Shown here: positions 34,375-46,590 of the stretch, one piece after another
How positions within the stretch are numbered: the stretch's first letter is position 1
Layout of the letters: each line of letters starts with the position of its first letter
NCBI GenBank assembly: GCA_017311185.1
Contig: JAESUZ010001506.1
Location: 1,054,001 to 1,118,000 of the forward strand
Origin: Proteles cristata cristata
Taxonomy: Eukaryota > Chordata > Mammalia > Carnivora > Hyaenidae
Length of the DNA stretch: 64,000 nt
Direction: 5' to 3'
The notes under the pieces: model-generated
What the model saw: the letters and a program-made list of their open reading frames with translations, nothing else
What the model was told of the DNA's origin: nothing
The model's database searches: none
Made by a program: the position numbers and the translations under genes

Positions 34375-34890
34375 AATTTATAATTTCCCATTGCTGCTAC
34401 TACAAATTCCCACAAACATAATGTATTAAAAAAACAATACAAATTTTTTATACTGTAAGTCTAGAGGCCAGAAGTCCAAAATGAACCTCATTGGTTAAAT
34501 CAAGGTGTCAGAAGAACCATACTGTGTCTGAAGACTCTGAAACAGAACCCCTACCTTGGCCTTTTCCAGCTTCTAGAGGCTATCTGCATTCCTTGGCTCA
34601 TGGGTACAATCTACCTTCAAAGCCAGCATTCATGTTACTCTGACCTCTTCTTCCAATATTCTATCTCCTTCTCTGACTCTAAATCTCCTCCCTCCCTTTT
34701 TTACTTATAAGGAACTTTGTGATTACAGTGGGCTCACTCAGATAACCCAGGATAATCATCCCATCTCAAGATCCTTATTTAATCCCCACCTGCAAGATCC
34801 TTTTACCACATAAGGAAACACAGTCATAGGTTTCACAGAATAGGATGTCCAAATCTTTAGGGGGGCCGTTACCTGACCTACAATTGGCTT
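34375..34890 (-). repeat. MaLR/ERVL-type LTR, antisense
   Basis: Contains in reverse order the blocks of the LTR at 3136: 'ccattgctgctactacaaattcccac', 'ctagaggccagaagtcc', 'caaggtgtcag', 'cttataagg', 'gatccttatttaatcccc' and 'cctgacctacaattgg'. Non-coding and diverged; ends approximate. Confidence 0.62.
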
Positions 34891-34991
34891 TAAATGTACC
34901 TCTTTACTTGCATGAATATTAAAGACAAAAACAATAATAGGAATGAGATTCTATTATAGCTACATCTTAGAGAGTCATTATGAAAACTCAT

Positions 34992-35182
34992 TGATAAATT
35001 TTTTTAATGTTTGTTCACTTGAGAAAGAGAGAGAGAGAGACAGAGAGACAGAGAATCAAAAGCAGGCTCCAGGCTCTGAACTATCAGCACAGAGCCCACT
35101 GTGGGGCTCCAACCCATAAAACGTGAGATCAGGACCTGAGCCAAAGTCAGATGCTTAACCAACTAAGTCACTCAGGTACCCC
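34992..35182 (-). mobile_element. Carnivore SINE
   Basis: Reverse orientation with 'tttttttaatgtttgttcacttgag', a GA body and 'gtcactcaggtacccc' end. Perfect 11-bp target duplications tgaaaactcat lie at 34981-34991 and 35183-35193. Confidence 0.93.
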
Positions 35183-35193
35183 TGAAAACTCAT

Positions 35194-35985
35194 CTATAGA
35201 CAAAGCAAAGAGTAGCAGCATTAAAATAAACACAATTCACTCTTTTCATGGAAAAATGTCTCATGTACCAAACATCTTAGATGATTAACTCAATTCAAAG
35301 CAACTACCTTAATAGCCAAATGTGGAAAATGGCATATAAAACCAAAGATGATATCCTCCTTTAAGTGGGTTTTTTAATAAACTCAACTGGATAACTGAAT
35401 AGCAGATAATTTAATTCAGTTAAACTTCCTAAGTTTTATACCAGTACTCCAAAAATGCAATTCTATGAGATAGACTATTACTAATGTCAAAGGTGTTGAC
35501 CTATGGCTCTTAATTTTGGGACCCTGAACCCTGGAATTTCTAGTATACTGAGACAATTTGAGGTATGAAGACAGAATAGTTTCAGGTGGGATATGGACAC
35601 CATTACACATAGCAGCAGCAGCATTTTTCCATATGGTCTTAAAACATTGGACTCTTCCTGTTGTCCTTTAGAGTTTACAGCAGAATAAGTACTTTCACAA
35701 AGAGCTTTTCCTATCAGAATCCTTTGGTCTATGCCACCACTCCCCCTTCTCAAGGAACAAGGTATACTCAAGCCATATTCTGTGTTACTCTTAAGATCTG
35801 GTCTCTTTCCTTAAACCCACCGCTATGCAGTGAGTTATATCCAGAAGACTTTCTCCCACCCAGGCAATTGCTTATCCATGCAAAAAAGCATACTGGATTT
35901 TATCCAAAGACCATATTCCCTATCTTTTTTTTCCTTAGGTTTGGCTCCCCCACCCTCCAGCTTTTAATTTATTTTTACCTTATAT
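35194..35985. other. No recognised gene or repeat
   Basis: Overlapping frames on both strands at 35487-36035 without recognisable motifs. Confidence 0.4.
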
Positions 35986-35989
35986 ATCC

Positions 35990-36880
35990 AAAAATCATTC
36001 AACAAATATCACTGAGTGCCCCAATATCAAACTGAGTACTGAGTCATAATAGTAAAAAGACAGATATGACCCCTGTCTATATGGGGCTTACAGTCTACAG
36101 GAAAGACAAAATTAAAAATTATACTAACAGTTGTAATAATAATGCTTGCCAACGAAAAATCACAGAAGTCACAAAATGGCTACACACAAAATCTCATCAA
36201 GAATTTTAGACAGTTGCCAACATTTTTTTAAATAAGGAAATTTCACAATAGAACAAGGATTTTCTCTTATGCTTCTTAAAAATTAGCTAGAACTGAGTAA
36301 CAACTGTCCTTTTTTGATAAGGCACATGTTTCTGGTTTTCCATAGTCCTCAGTATTCCTTTCTGTATCCTTGACACTGAGCCCAAGTTTAAGTCAAGTTT
36401 TTCATCATATTTATGCTGCTTATTTTCCTATAGACTTGCCTGTGCTAGTTTATTATAATAGCTACTAACAACATGTAATTATTTAAATTTAAATTAATTA
36501 AAAACTAAATAATAACTAAAAGTTCAGGTCTTCAGTTGCACTAGCCATTGTACTCAAAAGTCACATGTGGCTAGTAGCTACCATAATAAACCCGGCAGAT
36601 ATAGAACACTCCCATCATCACAGAAGATTCTATCAACTATCCATTTCAACCCTGACTCCTACATGTATACCAGTTTGCAGGCCCTACTATGGGAGGATAT
36701 GAAATTACTTAAATAAGAGAACCATATAGGATCTAATAATTCAAGGTAGGCTCCCCAGTGGAGCCTACCACAAAGCTGGGATCTGAAAAATGTGCCAACA
36801 TTAGTTGACTGAAGGCAGTTGGAGGGAAAACGATCTAAGTGGAAAGAACAATATATAAGGAAATGTAAGGTGGGGATTTA
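35990..36880 (-). repeat. Probable antisense L2, interrupted by a MITE relic
   Basis: 'aatcattcaacaaatatcactgagtgcccc' and 'acccctgtctatatggggcttacagtctacagg' (35990-36150) are the reversed L2 3' end. 'tgaaggcagttggagg', 'gtggaaagaacaatatat' (36700-36880) look like its continuation. The middle holds a DNA transposon piece. Confidence 0.55.
36440..36640. repeat. hAT-type MITE relic
   Basis: 'ttaaatttaaattaattaaaaac', 'gcactagccattgtactcaaaagtcacatgtggctagtagctacc' and 'agatatagaacactcccatcatcacag' match, in the opposite orientation, the element at 25850-26025. Confidence 0.65.
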
Positions 36881-39688
36881 TCCTTGCAAAAACTTTTTCT
36901 GATTATCTCAGCTCACTTCATGTTTCCTTACTAAAAAATACACTTGGTTAGTACATATCTAAGCAATAGAGGACTACATTTAAATTTGGAGTTTCAGATA
37001 ATATTACCATATTTTTCCCCCAAGTAACACTTGAGAAACCATCTCCACTTGAAGAGCACATACCCAGAAAATCAAATTTTCTTCCTCTCCATTTCTGGAT
37101 GATAGTCTCCAATCCTGAAACTATCAATGCCATAAATGTGAAGGCCATCTGCTGAGCAGGCCATTTCCAGGGAACAGCAAATGCTCTTTGCACTCTAATG
37201 CTTTTCTGCTCTAAAGGACAGTGACTTCTCCATGGAGGAAGGCATCTTCAATTTTTCTTAGAATTTGCATCTTGCATTTTACTAAGAATTTACATCATGA
37301 AAATTATATGCTTTGGGAGTTTTTTCAGATCTCACACTGCTGAAACCCAAGCTTTGCCAGCAGCCACTCAAGTGCTAGAGTCTATTGATTACTTGAGGCA
37401 TTTCTGGACCCTTGGTGGTAAGAAGCACATTGCTCTTTCCAACGAGGCAGACTTTGCCTTTCTGATTCCATGCAACCAAACTCTACTAAATAACAACTAC
37501 TTCCAAAGTTTCATTAGTTCTTTAGGAATAGAGAGAAAAACAGAGGACTAAGCACTGTCCTAAAAAGCTTGCAGCCCAGCAGTACAGCCAGAAACGTAAA
37601 CAAGCATAATCCCCCAATCAATAAAAAAAGAGACATATGTTACAGGTGTTAGATGAACAACCAACACATATGTTGGTAAAAACATGAAGGCAAGTCAATG
37701 TATGAAACCTACAGAGGGACCATCTCTCAGACAGTTCTCCCCCTGTCCTCTCATAGAGCATCCAGATGCAGTTATCTGAGGCAAAAACAAACCCAATCTG
37801 TCACTCCCCAGCCTAAGCCCTTCTGCCCACTCACCTCTCCCAGATCCTTGAGACCAACAGGACTTAAGATTTTACTCCCCTCAACAGACTCCCAAACTCA
37901 CAGAATACTTGCCTGTACCTAATGCTACATTTCATACTTCATTAACCTGGTATTTTTCCAGCGTCAGTGGGGATCTCCATCACCCCACCAGATGACGGCA
38001 TCACCCTTCCTGGACTCCACATGTGTTTACTACAAGAAGAAATATAAAATCCTCCACACTCGAGCTCTTCCAGTTGGCCTGTCTAATACTTGCTTGTACT
38101 TTCATCTTTGCTGTGAAGCAACCTTGTTAAAAAATTTATTTTTCAGGTGCCACCACGGATAAATCAGCCTTTTGATCAAGGAGAAAGCATACGTGAAATT
38201 GAGAAAGGACACATTTTCCTTTTTCTGGGAAGGTTTTGGGGATGTCAGTCACTGTAAAAATCTTTTCTTGGGAATGCCGTCCACATCTGCAAACTGTTCC
38301 TGTAAAGTCTGTACAGAAATCCAATTCAGTATATAGCTCTGCTCCATGATAAGCAATCTTCCCTGGAAAACACCAACCCCAGCCTCCTCAGCTGAAACAT
38401 AAAATCATTTTTTTTTTCTTCTATGACAGGACAGAAGGAAGTGATTCACACACCTGAATTCTCTGAAACGGAAAATTTCTCACAAGAGAGTGTTTTGATA
38501 GCCTTTCTTTCTTTCAAAGTCACGATGTACATGTGAGTTTTTAAGGGTTCCTTATCCAAAAGAGAAAGAAAACTTAAGATGGGATAATGATAATATGGAT
38601 AATACACATTGAAATTATTTCTGTCTTTCCATTTTTTCCCGTTTTTGTGCTTTATCAGAACCAAGCGTGTTTGTAAATCATAACGTAGATGGAACAGATC
38701 TGTAGTTTCTGAAGTTCATAATGCCTGCACTACTAGTTAGCTGTGTAATGTCCAGGCCCCTTGACCTTTCTTAGACCTAGGCCAGAGGGGCCTTTTCCTG
38801 GGCCACAAACTGTAGAGGGCTCCACACAGGACAAACTCCACAATGCAGTTTCTTTTCTTTTCAATCTCATAAGGAAGTTTGTTTGTTTTTTTATTTGGTA
38901 ACTGCCCAAGCCTATAGGAGAGACTCCTTAGCTGAACTTGGCCCCAGGCCAGAGGACACTGAGTTGAAAGACCATGAAAGGATGAACCACAGCCTCTGCC
39001 CTTGGAAACCAAGGACAAGATAAATGCCTCCCAGATTTCCTTCCTTCCCCTTGCTCGGAGAGGCATTCTTAGAAGACCTAAGTCAGACAACTGAGGGCTG
39101 GGGGTGGAAAAGCTGCCCAACACCTCTCCCTGGAGAGCCTGAGCAGGTCATGCCCATTTGGGGCTCAGTGAGTTCAGGAGTCTTGGACCTAAGTCCACTC
39201 TCACTCTGTCCTGCTCTTGCAGATCCATGGGATGGGTCCTGGAAAGGCTGAGGTCCCTGTTGCCTCCAGGCATTAGGCCAAAGCCCTCAGGGCAGAAGGC
39301 AGGCATAGCTTGATTAGACCTTTTGTATATTTAGATATTTGGTCTGTGAGTCTCCATTAGCACTTGCCCTGGCCCCTCAAATGGTAGGGGCAGCCTGACT
39401 CTGGTTTCTGTCTAAAAATAAGAGGACTCAACTAAATTGCTCTACAGTTTGGGTCTGCTCTAAAAAGTCATTATATTTTTCACTTAAGTACCTTAAAGTA
39501 AAGCGGGATAAAAAATGCAATTCAAGATGTCAGGAAAAAAAATAAAATTTATTTTTCCAGAGTTATTTCAAGAAGAAATCTTTGAATGAATTGCAGCTTC
39601 TGGCTTGCCCTTTCCTACCTCTCAGGTTGCACACCCTATGAAAAAAATGTCATTAAGTAAAACTACAGTTTAAAATGCCTTGGAATAC

Positions 39689-39741
<53 letters not shown>

Positions 39742-41425
39742 TACTACAAATACCACACTGTAAAATTCTCCATGTGGTATAAGAATCACAGTTTATCTCT
39801 CTCTAATGACTAACTGGCAATTAATATTTAACCACGTCTTGCACTGAAGACCCTTTCTAAAATACACAAGAGGAAAAAACTATGTAGAGATTACTTCAAG
39901 ACTTAGCAATCAAACAAAAACTTTAAAGAGGACAAATAAACGAAAGCCATGCCTAAAGGAGACTACAAACACTGAAGAGTATTTATTATTATTACTGAGG
40001 ATTAACTTGGAAATATTTACAGATGTCAGTGGTGAAATACTAATCTAAATTTTAATTTTTTCTGATTTTTTTACACTAATTACAAAGACAGATGTGCTTA
40101 CTATGAACACTACCTAAACTATAAGCACAGTATAAGAAACAGCTTTCCTCTTCTGATAGGGGGCATAAATAATGTTTCTATATTATGTCGTGTTCCTATA
40201 TATCACGAAACTGGTTGAAATGTATCTCTGGCTACCGTAAATCATAAATACAGTTAAGCGGAACCTCCTCTTCGAATGTAGAAAACAAGCACATAGCAAT
40301 AAAATCCAGAGTTACATATGATTTGAGTGTGAGTTTCTTCATAGTCCATTTTAATTGATTTACACAGACAGGAAAGAGGGGAACATTAAACCTTTTACAA
40401 ACCTTCCCAAGCTCCCCTAATTAGGCCAGTCCTGCATAAAGAACTTCGTAGTTTTAGAGAATCTGAGAGCAATGAAATAAAAATGTGATAAACTGGGGAA
40501 AATACATATATATTGCAACACCTGTTCTCAAATTCTGTGCTTCTAACAAAGGGAATGTTATAGGTAATAGACACAGTGGGCTATGACAAGGTTACTCACT
40601 AGACCTCAGAATAGTATTTCTGAAACTGTTGTGCATATTTTACCTTTATGAAGGGAAAGTTATGAAAGTCAAAATTATCAAAGATCAAAGGAAAAGCTGT
40701 GCTTTGACATGAGGAGTTTATTTAACAGAACATTATATGAGACATGTGAAGTGACCAATTTCTTTCAGGACTTACAGTACTAGTTTAAAAAAAAACCATT
40801 TCCAATCTTTACTTAAAAATGTTCTTAGAATCTTTATGTGTAATAGGTTGCTGAGTAAATGTAAAATTAAAAACCAAAATTTCTAAGCAAATGGCCCTGT
40901 TTTAGAAAACACTGAAGGCAGTGGTAAAACAGCTAACATATTTCTTCTGAATCTAACCCCCAATAAGTCATAAGGTATATCCTAATTCATATCCTCAGAG
41001 AAAGGAAAATCGTGTAATAACACCATCAACTGGGAGATTCATCCCAATTTCAGGGATGCTACATGTGTAAAACAAGTCATTAAAATATGGAAAACACATC
41101 CAACTCTTAAACTTAAAAAAAAAAAAGTCAGAATGAACATTTCTATATAATGACCAAAAACAGCAGATATTTGTAAAAACATGAAAAAAGTGAGTAACTT
41201 CACAAACAACTTTCTTGATAGGAAGGTGAAATGAAGAATAATTCTATACATGTAATCATAGAGACAAACAGATAAGCCTCCTTCATCAAGCCTCCCCTGC
41301 CCACTACTCTGGCCCAGCCTTCTCTCCTACCTCACTTCCTACAATGTGGACAGTAAGAAGCACAAACTCTAACAATTACTTTTACATGCATACACATACC
41401 CACATACATACACACCCATACTCTA
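36881..41425. other. 4.5 kb with almost no recognised interspersed repeat
   Basis: Apart from a (CA)n tract, poly-T/A runs and a possible old LTR-like patch at 37740-38130 (a TATA-like aatataaaat near 38040), I recognise no SINE, L1, MIR or L2 here. GC rises around 38740-39300, where overlapping frames on both strands reach 128 codons (38737-39123, minus) without a family match. Could include conserved non-coding sequence or unannotated exons; I cannot show either. Confidence 0.4.
39696..39739. repeat. (AC)n microsatellite, about 21 units
   Basis: Uninterrupted AC run preceded by impure CATA units. Confidence 0.95.
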
Positions 41426-41429
41426 AAGC

Positions 41430-41655
41430 AGGAGTCAGCAAACTGTGACACACAGGCTACACCAAGTCACCAGTTTTGTTAATAAAGTTTTATTTGAACA
41501 CAATCACGTCCACTTATTTATATATTGCCTACGGCTGCTACAACACTCAATGGCAAAAATGAATAACTGCAAAAGACTGAATGTCCTGCAAAGCCTAAAA
41601 TATTTATTGGTTTTTACTTTTACATTTACCAAGCAATTAAATGGCCCTTAAAGAA
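41430..41655. repeat. hAT-type MITE relic
   Basis: 'caggagtcagcaaactgtgacacacagg', 'aataaagttttatttgaacacaatcacg', 'atatattgcctacggctgct' and 'gcaaagcctaaaatattta' are the reverse of the element at 55915-56139. Diverged, one end unclear. Confidence 0.72.
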
Positions 41656-42660
41656 AAAGTCTGCTTAGGCATGCACTACTACAGCATAAGGTCCCAGAGG
41701 ACAGGGGCTATATTATAAACTGGTCTTACTCTCCCAGTGCCTCTGGCACCAAGTGAAAAGCAGTTAAGGTATGCTTAGTGGCAGAGATTTCAGAAATCTA
41801 AGAGCAGCATACCTCTAAATCAAGCTGAAACGTCTTCTAAAGGCTAATTTCCATTTCTAGAGGGAGCTCTTTGCCCTCCATTTACCTTTTTTTTTTTTTA
41901 CAAGTTAAGATCTAGTCTATAAATCAGTCCCACAGTAGCTATATGACTGATAGGGTAACTCCATTTATCTCCCTGATTAAGTTCATTAAACAGACACTTT
42001 GAGGACCATCAATTGCCTTTCACATAAAAATACATGACAAAGAAGCACTAACCACCTAACAGTAATTCAAGGCATCAATCATTTCCAGACATCTCTTGAG
42101 CAGGATCTCCTTGCAACTCTAGATAAGGAGCTACCAAATAGAATTAGACATAGTCCCTACCCTCAGGGAGCTAAAAGTCTATGGACGCTTCATCTCTTTA
42201 GACTTATTTCAAAGTAAACATGCTGCAAATAGCGTGATAGCAAAGAGAACCTCAACTTGATGACCACGGGAAGACCCACTGAGTTAATAAATCAGGACTT
42301 AGGTAATTTGTACAAAAACCCTGTAGCAGATGGAAGAACGTACACTCATAGCTCCTTACCTGGAGCTGTATACAATACAGGGGACAAGGGCTTTGCTTTG
42401 ACCAGATCCAACAAAGGCAAATGGAGAATAACACAGTCCTTTGGATCTCTCAAGAAGGAGAGATTAATTCTGATAGAACTGGGGTTGAAAAAGAAATAAG
42501 AGAAGATCTTGTGAAGCAGGTTTTTTAGTAAATTTTAAAAGGAGATAATATTTCCATAAGAAAATATTTTGGCATAAGAGAGGAATAAAGGCACAAAGAT
42601 CAGAAGGCACAATACCTCCTGTCTAGTATGTCTGTGCTTGGTCTACAAAGAGAGCTATTA
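41656..42660. other. Mostly unassigned; small L2-like pieces
   Basis: 'gaggacaggggctatattataaactgg' (41697) and 'gtccctaccctcagggagctaaaagtct' (42151) resemble short sense and antisense L2 fragments. A minus/plus frame pair at 42252-42499 has no motif. Confidence 0.4.
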
Positions 42661-42663
42661 TTA

Positions 42664-42740
42664 TGTATTAATCAAATGTTTATTTATTGAGTGCCTATTC
42701 TGTGCCCAGCGATATATATAGGAGCAAAACAAGTTCTCTT
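42664..42740 (-). repeat. Reversed L2/MIR 3' end
   Basis: 'caaatgtttatttattgagtgcctattctgtgcccagc' is the shared L2/MIR-type end in antisense. Confidence 0.65.
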
Positions 42741-42764
42741 TAGAGGCAAAAACAACTGCCTCTA

Positions 42765-43013
42765 GGGGCGCCTGGGTGGCTCAGTCGGTTGAGCATCCAA
42801 CTTCTGCTCAGGTCTTGATCTCACAGTTCATGGGTTCGAGCCCCACGTCGGGCTCTGTGCTGACAGCTAGCTCAGAGCCTGGAGCCTGTTTCAGATTCTG
42901 TGTCTCCCTCTCTCTCTAACCCTGCCCTGCTCACGCTGTCTCTCTCAGAAATGAATGAATGAATGAATGAATGAATGAATGAATGAATGAATGAACGAAC
43001 GAACGAACAAACA
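42765..43013 (+). mobile_element. Carnivore SINE whose tail became a GAAT/GAAC microsatellite
   Basis: Head GGGGCGCCTGGGTGGCTCAG, with A-box-like 'tggctcagtcgg' and B-box-like 'gggttcgagcc'. The usual AAATAAAT tail is replaced by about eleven GAAT units turning into GAAC then CAAA units (about 42951-43013). Flanks aactgcctcta (42754-42764) and aacgcctcta (43014-43023) are the target duplication with one base lost. Confidence 0.93.
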
Positions 43014-43305
43014 AACGCCTCTAAAGTTGACTTCATATTATCATCACTCTGGTTTAAGGAGAGCACAGTGTGGGATGAAGAATATGGTGGGAGACAAAGA
43101 CCAACAGATAGGTTGGAGACCACTGTTTAGAACCTGGGGATACCAGGTCAAAGAGATAGGATTCTATTTTTACAAATATAATATTTTTAAATCTCTATAT
43201 AATAAATTAAATAAATATACATTTAATACATTATGAGTTATTTATATGTTCTAGGACACTAGAGATCATTCTGACAGTGGACTAGACTTCAAAATCAATT
43301 GTATT

Positions 43306-44069
43306 TGAAACGCCCAGAGTTCGAGAGACCCCCAAAAACAGACCACCAGAGACCAGAGTCAAAGCCAATCGGCAAGGTTGTTTATTTGCAGGTTCGAACC
43401 CGGACCTCCGTGCACTCATTGCCAGTGACGCTGAAAGGCCCTGAATAAAGCCTTTGCAGTCTTTTTATAGACAGGAGTAAACAAGTCGTGGGGAGGGACA
43501 GGAGATCTCTATGGTTACAGGTTTGTCATTGGTTGATATTTAAATATGAACATATACCATATTTGATTGGTTCCTGCCATCAGGTTTTTGGCAGGATCCA
43601 ATTACAACATTTATGATACCTTTGAAGTCAGCCAATCATAGAGCGAGTCTAGGGTCTTGTTCGCGACTAACAGGTTAACTTCTCTCTCCTTAGGCCCTTC
43701 CTTCAGTAAGGCGGAGGATGGCTGCTGGCCTTTCTTGATTAGGTGTTGCCAAGGTAGTGTGGTGGAGTGATGTGGTGGCCAGTTTCTCCGGCCTCGGGCA
43801 GTGTGCAGCTGCCTGATAGTTCCGGGGAGGCTGAAACTCAAGCCTTAAGCAATGGTACAGAAGCGGAAGGAGCTAGTTTGTATCTGCAGTTTCCAGCCTT
43901 GACTCAGACCATAGGAATGTTTCTTTTTTTTCTTTTTGATTAGCTGAACTGAGGGCGGTCTGAGGATGGCTTTAGCCTTGAACAGTCTGAGGCTTTTCCT
44001 GGGACTGGGACTGGGGCTACGTGCAGCCCAAGGTTTCTCTTAATGGAGGACTCAATTTTTGGCTCTTCA
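43306..44069 (-). mobile_element. Solo LTR, class I (gammaretrovirus-like), antisense
   Basis: A 764-bp element with inverted ends (TGAA at 43306, TTCA at 44069) and a 4-bp target duplication TATT at 43302-43305 and 44070-44073. On the minus strand there is a TATA box (tataaaaa, about 43462-43469) about 75 bp ahead of an AATAAA at 43381-43386, then a U5 ending with a 'gggggtctctcg' block typical of gammaretroviral LTRs. Several CCAAT motifs, for example reversed attgg at 43529 and 43565, lie in U3. CpGs are commoner than in the flanks. No gag, pol or env is adjacent, so this is a solo LTR. It could act as a minus-strand promoter; no transcript is shown by the sequence. Confidence 0.85.
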
Positions 44070-44073
44070 TATT

Positions 44074-44640
44074 CATAGCAAAGTACATAGCAGAATGTGA
44101 GTTCAACTCACAAGAAAAATACCACTACTCATTCTTGTTTGAATTTGATCTTTTTGAGATATATAGAAGGGAACCAGTATATGTTAGTACACAGCCAATG
44201 TACTGCTGGCTATGAATTAGAGATTATTTCCAAATGATCTTAATTTAATACTCTACATAATCTGCCAGCCATATATTCGCATGTGTGCTCGTGTGTGTTG
44301 ATGAACACATTACCTTCAGTTTTATTTTAAAAGTAAAACAGTTCCTCCACTACCTGCATGCTTCTTTATAAGACAGCTCTAGAAGTGGCAGAACATGTCT
44401 TTTAGCAACTCAATCCCTAAATAGCATCCCCGTGGCTTTCACAAATTTATTTCACCATTGTCTTATGTCCTATTTCCTGAAGCAAATTTCCCTTATTTTT
44501 CCTGAGTGACTTTTCTTCCTGGTCATCTAATTCCCTAGATTCTTAAATAAAAGTATTTGTCTTCATGAATTGCCTTCCCTTAATATACCAGGGTAATTTA
44601 ATATTTCAACTTCTGTTGGTGAATTTATCATCACTTCCTT
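44074..44640. other. No recognised gene or repeat
   Basis: AT-rich, unassigned. Confidence 0.45.
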
Positions 44641-44644
44641 GTGC

Positions 44645-44895
44645 TTATTAGGGTTTCCCAACCTTGACACTATTGACATTGGAGGTCAAATAATTCTGTG
44701 TTGTGGGGCGGCTGCCCTGTGTATTGTAGGATGTTTAGCAGCATCCCTGGCCTCTACCCACTAGATGCCAGTAGTGCACACGCATACACATACGCACACA
44801 CTCCCACTGTGATAACGGAAACTGTTTCCAGTCATTGTCAAATGTCCCCTGGGAGGCAGAATCATCCCCTGTTAATAGCCACTGCTCTAAATAAT
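44645..44895 (-). repeat. MER20-like hAT MITE
   Basis: 'agggtttcccaaccttgacactattgac', 'ctgtgtattgtaggatgtttagcagcatccctggcctctacccactagatgccagtag' and 'attgtcaaatgtcccctggg' match MER20 in reverse. A CA-rich insertion sits at 44777-44800. MER20 copies are known in eutherians as occasional regulatory elements; nothing here shows activity. Confidence 0.88.
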
Positions 44896-44939
44896 TTATT
44901 AGTTCCGTTTTATATTAACACTAAGAGGTAATATGTAGG

Positions 44940-45150
44940 CAGCTTTACAATTTGCCATCTACTACCCCAATCGTGTTTATAAGTTAACTCGCTCAATCTT
45001 CACAGTACCCCATTTTAAAGATGAGGAAATACTCAGAGAAGATAAGTGGCTTGTCTCAAGCCATACTGTTACTAAGTGGTAGAACCTTTTATTGAACCTG
45101 GGTCCACTGACATCAGACCCTTAGCTCTAAACTACTGCACTGTTTTGCCT
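44940..45150 (+). repeat. MIR relic
   Basis: 'taactcgctcaatcttcacagtaccccattttaaagatgaggaaatactcagagaagataagtggcttgtctcaagcc' and 'attgaacctgggtcc' are the MIR core and 3' part in plus orientation. Confidence 0.85.
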
Positions 45151-45690
45151 TTCTAGAAATGCATAAATTGAAAGGGGTAGACCAGGTACAGTCTGTCTCC
45201 ATCTTCCCTATTTTGTGATCCAGAACCATCCAGGAGCCATCACACATTTAAGGACATATTATCTGCACAGCAAGAGCTCTTGCATCTTCCTAGGAATAAC
45301 ATTCAGTGACAAGTGGTATGGCTCAGACATGGACCAATCTCATGCACATGGATCATAAACAACCCATATGAGTATGATCAGCTATCTAATATCTACAGGC
45401 TCTATATTTTCCTCAACTGAAGTTTTGTTTTCCCCAAGCAGGCACTGCTTGGTCAAAAGCATGCATTTATAGAGCACATGCAAGTGCAGAGCACTAAAAA
45501 ATAGGCATATGCATTTTAAAAGAGAGATGAGATCCTTTGTTTAAGAAGTTTGAAATATCATGGATGAGGCAAAACACCCAGTTACAAAATGACATAACAG
45601 CACATCACACAGCAATAACTAATTTCAACTGAAGGTGAGAAAAATCTCAAGTTGACAACATCAAAAGTTAGAATGACAGAATATTTTTCT
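45151..45690. other. No recognised gene or repeat
   Basis: Unassigned, with no repeat signature and no sizeable frame. Confidence 0.45.
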
Positions 45691-45694
45691 TAAA

Positions 45695-45870
45695 AACTTT
45701 TTTTTAATTTTTATTTTTTAATAGTTTATTGTCAAGTTGGTTTACATATAACACCCAGTGCTCATCCCAACAAGTGCCCTCCTCCATGCCCATTACCCCC
45801 CTTCTCCTCTCCCCCACCCACCCCTCAACCCTCAGTTTGTTCTCAGCATTCAAGAGTCTCTCATGGTTTA
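45695..45870 (-). mobile_element. Short 5'-truncated L1 3' end, antisense
   Basis: T-rich tract, then 'tagtttattgtcaagttggtttacatataacaccc' and on to 'attcaagagtctctcatggttt'. It belongs to the older L1 3' UTR type, like the copy at 22262. No clear target duplication was found. Confidence 0.9.
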
Positions 45871-46234
45871 AAGCAAGCAATAAATCAGGTTAATAAAACG
45901 TAGTAGTTGAAGAGTACTTAAGAAATCTATTTAACGGATATTAAAATGACATGAAATTTACCTATCAATTTGTTTATAATGAATACAACTACTGACTACA
46001 CATGAAAGCAAATGTTTGTGCTCTTTAATAGGGTAAACATTTCCCTTCTGCTCCAGTGTCATCTATTAATTCACTTAGCAAATTCTTTGCAAAGACAATC
46101 TTTTGCTCAGCCCATACAAACTGGTACAAATTTTAATTGAGTGGGTTACAGATTAATTAAACTTTTACATGAGAAATAACTGACCTCACAACTATTAAAG
46201 CTGATCAGGAATAGAGTTGTGGGGGGAGGGTCTC

Positions 46235-46365
46235 TGCAAGATCATTTGGGCCTCATTTCCAGTGATTCTGATATAATTGATCTGGGTGGGACTTGCATGT
46301 CTGCATTTTTAAGCTCGTTGGCTTGTTCTAATAAGCCCCAGGGCTGAGAACAACTAACTAGGTTA
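46235..46365 (+). repeat. MER5-like MITE, second half
   Basis: 'cagtgattctgatataattgatctgggtgggacttgcatgtctgcatttttaagctcg' followed by 'cccagggctgagaacaac' fits the 3' half of a MER5-type element. Confidence 0.6.
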
Positions 46366-46419
46366 AAGGAATGTCAGTGCAAAGAAGGAATCAGAAAACA
46401 TTAGGCACAATGCATGCAG

Positions 46420-46590
46420 ACTGTAGGCTCTTGCTCCCCGTGTCTATCAACCCTTATACCAGCTAATACTCTGTGATCTTGAGCTGGTTACTTTGTCTCT
46501 CTGATCTTTGGCTTCTTCTTCTGTAAAATAAAGGTGTTCAGTGGAGTAAATGAGAAAACTCATGTAAAGAGCTTAATATGCTTCCTGAAA
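46420..46590 (-). repeat. MIR relic, antisense
   Basis: 'ctgtgatcttgagctggttactttgtctctctgatctttggcttcttcttctgtaaaataaagg' and 'ctcatgtaaagagcttaata' are in antisense MIR order. Confidence 0.8.

Noticed and set aside
37740..38130. Possible LTR with a TATA-like motif
   Set aside because: TATA-like motif alone is weak in AT-rich DNA; no element ends or duplication were found.
38737..39123. 128-codon minus-strand frame in a GC-richer patch
   Set aside because: Overlapped by another frame on the opposite strand, which GC-richer DNA produces by chance; no motif.
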